Assembly: GCF_016802725.1 (NCBI RefSeq)
Contig: NC_052673.1
Coordinates: forward strand, 7,384,037-7,448,036
Direction: 5' to 3'
Length of the DNA stretch: 64,000 nt
From: Solenopsis invicta
Lineage: Eukaryota; Arthropoda; Insecta; Hymenoptera; Formicidae
The position numbers were made by a program, and so were the translations under genes. Positions 61,896 through 64,000 of the stretch are shown piece after piece (within the stretch, counting starts at the first letter, position 1; every line of letters begins with the position of its first letter). The notes beneath the pieces were generated by a model. That model was not told where the DNA came from. It was given only the letters and a program-made list of their open reading frames with translations, and searched no databases.

Positions 61896-62550
61896 CATGA
61901 TGATTTCTGACAAGTATCGTATTAAACATTGTATTCTTTTCGTATTTCAATTAAAGAAGATGCTGCTGCAGAAATGATTTCTTCTGTTTTGGGCGAAGAT
62001 GCGGTAAAACATAAAACATGCAAGAAATGGTGTCTGCCGCGGTATCAACTACGAAACCGAATATCCATGCCAAAAAGGTCTTACTGTATATTTGGTGGGA
62101 TATGAAGGAAGTAGTATACTACGAGTTGCTACAACTTGGTCAGACTATCAATTCGGAGCGTTACCAACAGTAATTCATCCGTTTGAGTGACGGATTTGAA
62201 AGAAAAAGATTAGTTACTGGACACTGAACGAGGCAAGTCATTTTGCAACACGACAACGCTCATCGGCCACATGTCAAAAGCAACGAAGGGCGTCATTTAT
62301 TCACTGGGTTTGAAAGTTCTCCCTCGTGCAACTTATTTACCGGATCTAGTTTCATCGGATTATCATTTGTTCCGATCGCTCCAGCATAATTTCACTGACA
62401 TGTATTTTAGAATATTAGCAGAGGTGCGAAAAAGCGTCGATCGCATCAAAACCGTCATCTGTTTTTTTCGAGAAATTAATTTTTACCTAATATTATATCA
62501 AGTTGGGCGTTTACGCATAAAATATAAATAATTTACATTAATATATATCA
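61896..62550 (+). pseudogene. Degenerate mariner-family transposase
   Basis: Fragments in the right order but different frames resemble mariner transposase. The first is an N-terminal helix-turn-helix piece (about 61905-62030, with GEDAVKHKTCKKW). Next is the catalytic-core stretch IHAKKVLLYIWWD...GQTINSERY (about 62065-62170), then QHDNAHRPHV (about 62240-62273), then PDLVSSDYHLFRSLQHN and EVRKSVDRI (62340-62450). The last two hold the positions of the second and third acidic residues of the D,D34D triad. The region with the first conserved Asp (TGDE) appears deleted, and stops and frameshifts separate the pieces. No terminal repeats were found. Confidence 0.85.
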
Positions 62551-62686
62551 CAAAAAATAATATATCACCTTTGCCGCAATATTAATAAAAAATTCCATTT
62601 TTTTTCGTCATTAGTATCAAATTACCTTTGCCCTCATTTTAATAAATACTTTAATGATATAAAAGAATTTTAAATTATCTCTCTAA
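62551..62686. other. AT-rich sequence between mariner remnant and inverted repeat
   Basis: Contains two similar stretches, TCACCTTTGCCGCAATATTAATAAA and TTACCTTTGCCCTCATTTTAATAAA-like, about 60 bp apart. This suggests a short decayed duplication. Confidence 0.4.
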
Positions 62687-62737
62687 AGCCAATTCAAAGA
62701 TATCTTTTAATAAAAAAAAACGTCGGTAATTTGCTTT
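62687..62737 (-). repeat. Inverted repeat, right member of the pair starting at 59501
   Basis: Reverse complement reads AAAGCAAATTACCGACG, T run, ATTAAAAGATAT, GAATTGGCT. It matches 59501-59549. Confidence 0.8.
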
Positions 62738-63849
62738 AGAATCCTTTTAAAGGAATCTCCGATGCATCTCCTTTTGCGCGGCTTCGGTTTCTGCTTTTGC
62801 AAAAAACTGGAGTAGGTTTATATTATAATCGCGCAAGAATATTGCAATTACAAAATTACGTACGTAATGTCAAACTATACGTCAAAGAAAGCCTATGACT
62901 CCTTACGTGCTGTAAATATGAACTTAATGAGAAAATGGAACTGCTTCTTGTAACAATTATAATTGTTACAATTACCTCAAATTCTCGCGAAAAGGATCAT
63001 GTAACGCCAGCAGAAATTACTTTCATATTGAGAGATCCATAATGCGTTGTTTTCAAGAGCAAAATTAGATACGTACGGGATACTGACGGATGAAACGTTC
63101 ACAAAGTGCTCTCCAAACTCTCAAGCATTTTAGATTAAAGTCTCACTTTATTTGTACCCTGAAGGCACTTTCGTATTACCGCCACATTCGTATTATGTCC
63201 GGATTATGAACATACGAGTGTTGAAATATGAATTTCCATAATCAAATAAATTTTACTTACTTCTGCCTGCGAAAGGAGATCGCCTAAGAACATGGACGTT
63301 GAAGATTACCATTACGCAATAAGAGTTCTAGGTAGATAAGACGAAATCTCGAGTCGCTGAGGTCCGTTAGTATCATCATCATCCTGGGAGATATCGCTGA
63401 ATACGATTTTCCTAAGAAAGTAAAGAAAAAATGGAGAGAGAAAGAAAGAGAGATAGCAAAAAGACAGTTATTTGCGCATCTATTACAAGCGAAGAGAATA
63501 AGAGACGGAGAAGAGAGTTAACTCGATCCTACTTCGATGAGCGAATATCGTCAATATAACTAACTCCGGGACGATTTAATCCTATATCAGAGTTTCTCTG
63601 TATCAGCGAGTGTATCCCGATATATAGTTATCGCTTATAAATCGAGCTTGAGCAGAGCAGTGACTAGACAAGCGCAACACTGCTCAGAGTTGAAGATGAA
63701 TAAAAGACTTGAAATAGAATTATTAAAAAAATTATCAAATATAATATTTTCTAACTTTTAATTTTGCCACCGCGCGCGCTCTTAAGAATGTATCGAACAT
63801 ACGGTCCCTGCAAAGTAAATAAAATTTATATTAACACTTCAAATAAATT

Positions 63850-63885
<36 letters not shown>

Positions 63886-64000
63886 GTTGTGTGAATAAGA
63901 TTACATTTTTATTTGATAATATATTTTTATAGTTTCTTTTACTCTATTTGTTATTAAAATTGAAATTATTTTTTGCAACATTAAGAAAAATCTCAATTTT
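62738..64000. other. Intergenic DNA, no gene recognised
   Basis: Mixed composition; GA-rich at 63420-63520 (AGAGAGAAAGAAAGAGAGAT) and very AT-rich at the end. Confidence 0.45.
63853..63882. repeat. (AT)n microsatellite
   Basis: About 15 AT units. Confidence 0.95.

Noticed and set aside
62271..62531. An 86-codon frame as an intact gene
   Set aside because: It is the C-terminal fragment of a frameshifted mariner transposase, so it was annotated as part of that pseudogene.
1..64000. CRISPR arrays, bacterial operons, rRNA genes or viral genomes
   Set aside because: No spaced identical repeats, dense coding, rRNA-like stretches or viral protein motifs were seen on either strand.

Overview
This is nuclear DNA of an insect, most likely a hymenopteran and plausibly an ant. 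The reasons are a split neuroligin gene with consensus GT..AG introns, AT-rich non-coding DNA broken by CpG-dense islands, many long CT/GA microsatellites and a dense load of small DNA transposons. No bacterial operons, CRISPR arrays or viral genomes are seen. The species call is inference.

Genes. (1) The 5' half of a neuroligin gene lies on the minus strand. One coding exon (22641-23475) encodes a signal-peptide-like segment and the start of the cholinesterase-like domain. The next exon (836-982) encodes the HGDSY segment. Splice phases match across a 21.7-kb intron, and the rest of the gene lies beyond base 1. (2) On the plus strand, 46276-46833 encodes an unrecognised secreted protein. It has a good upstream splice acceptor and a poly(A) signal just after its stop. 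A second unrecognised, Arg/Ser-rich exon (about 48736-49972) can be joined to it in phase by a splice that removes the stop, so the two may be one gene with a short and a long product. (3) Minor candidates are an 81-residue signal-peptide ORF at 60361 and a 147-codon ORF at 26247. I recognise neither.

Mobile DNA. The neuroligin intron holds a 798-bp non-autonomous hAT element (8-bp target duplication, 7/8 match), a 454-bp Harbinger-like foldback element (TTA duplication), a 2.5-kb near-perfect palindrome inserted into an older repeat copy, a 1.6-kb element with about 300-bp inverted ends, and a 242-bp piggyBac-like MITE (TTAA duplication). Outside the gene are a nested foldback cluster (36.8-38.3 kb), a tRNA-related SINE-like insertion with 10-bp target repeats (38.5-38.8 kb), a near-perfect 174-bp hairpin (50.4 kb), several foldback elements at 57-60 kb, a tRNA-like sequence (60.2 kb) and a broken mariner transposase (61.9-62.5 kb). 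A roughly 240-bp MITE family (TIR about CACGGAAAGAACAATTTT) has six copies. A roughly 900-bp repeat (called R3 here) has three, and a roughly 170-220-bp unit (called R1) occurs in at least six places.

Most of the window is intron or intergenic DNA without recognisable coding content. The most notable structure is the giant palindrome inside the neuroligin intron: if transcribed with the gene, it would form a hairpin of more than 1 kb in the pre-mRNA.
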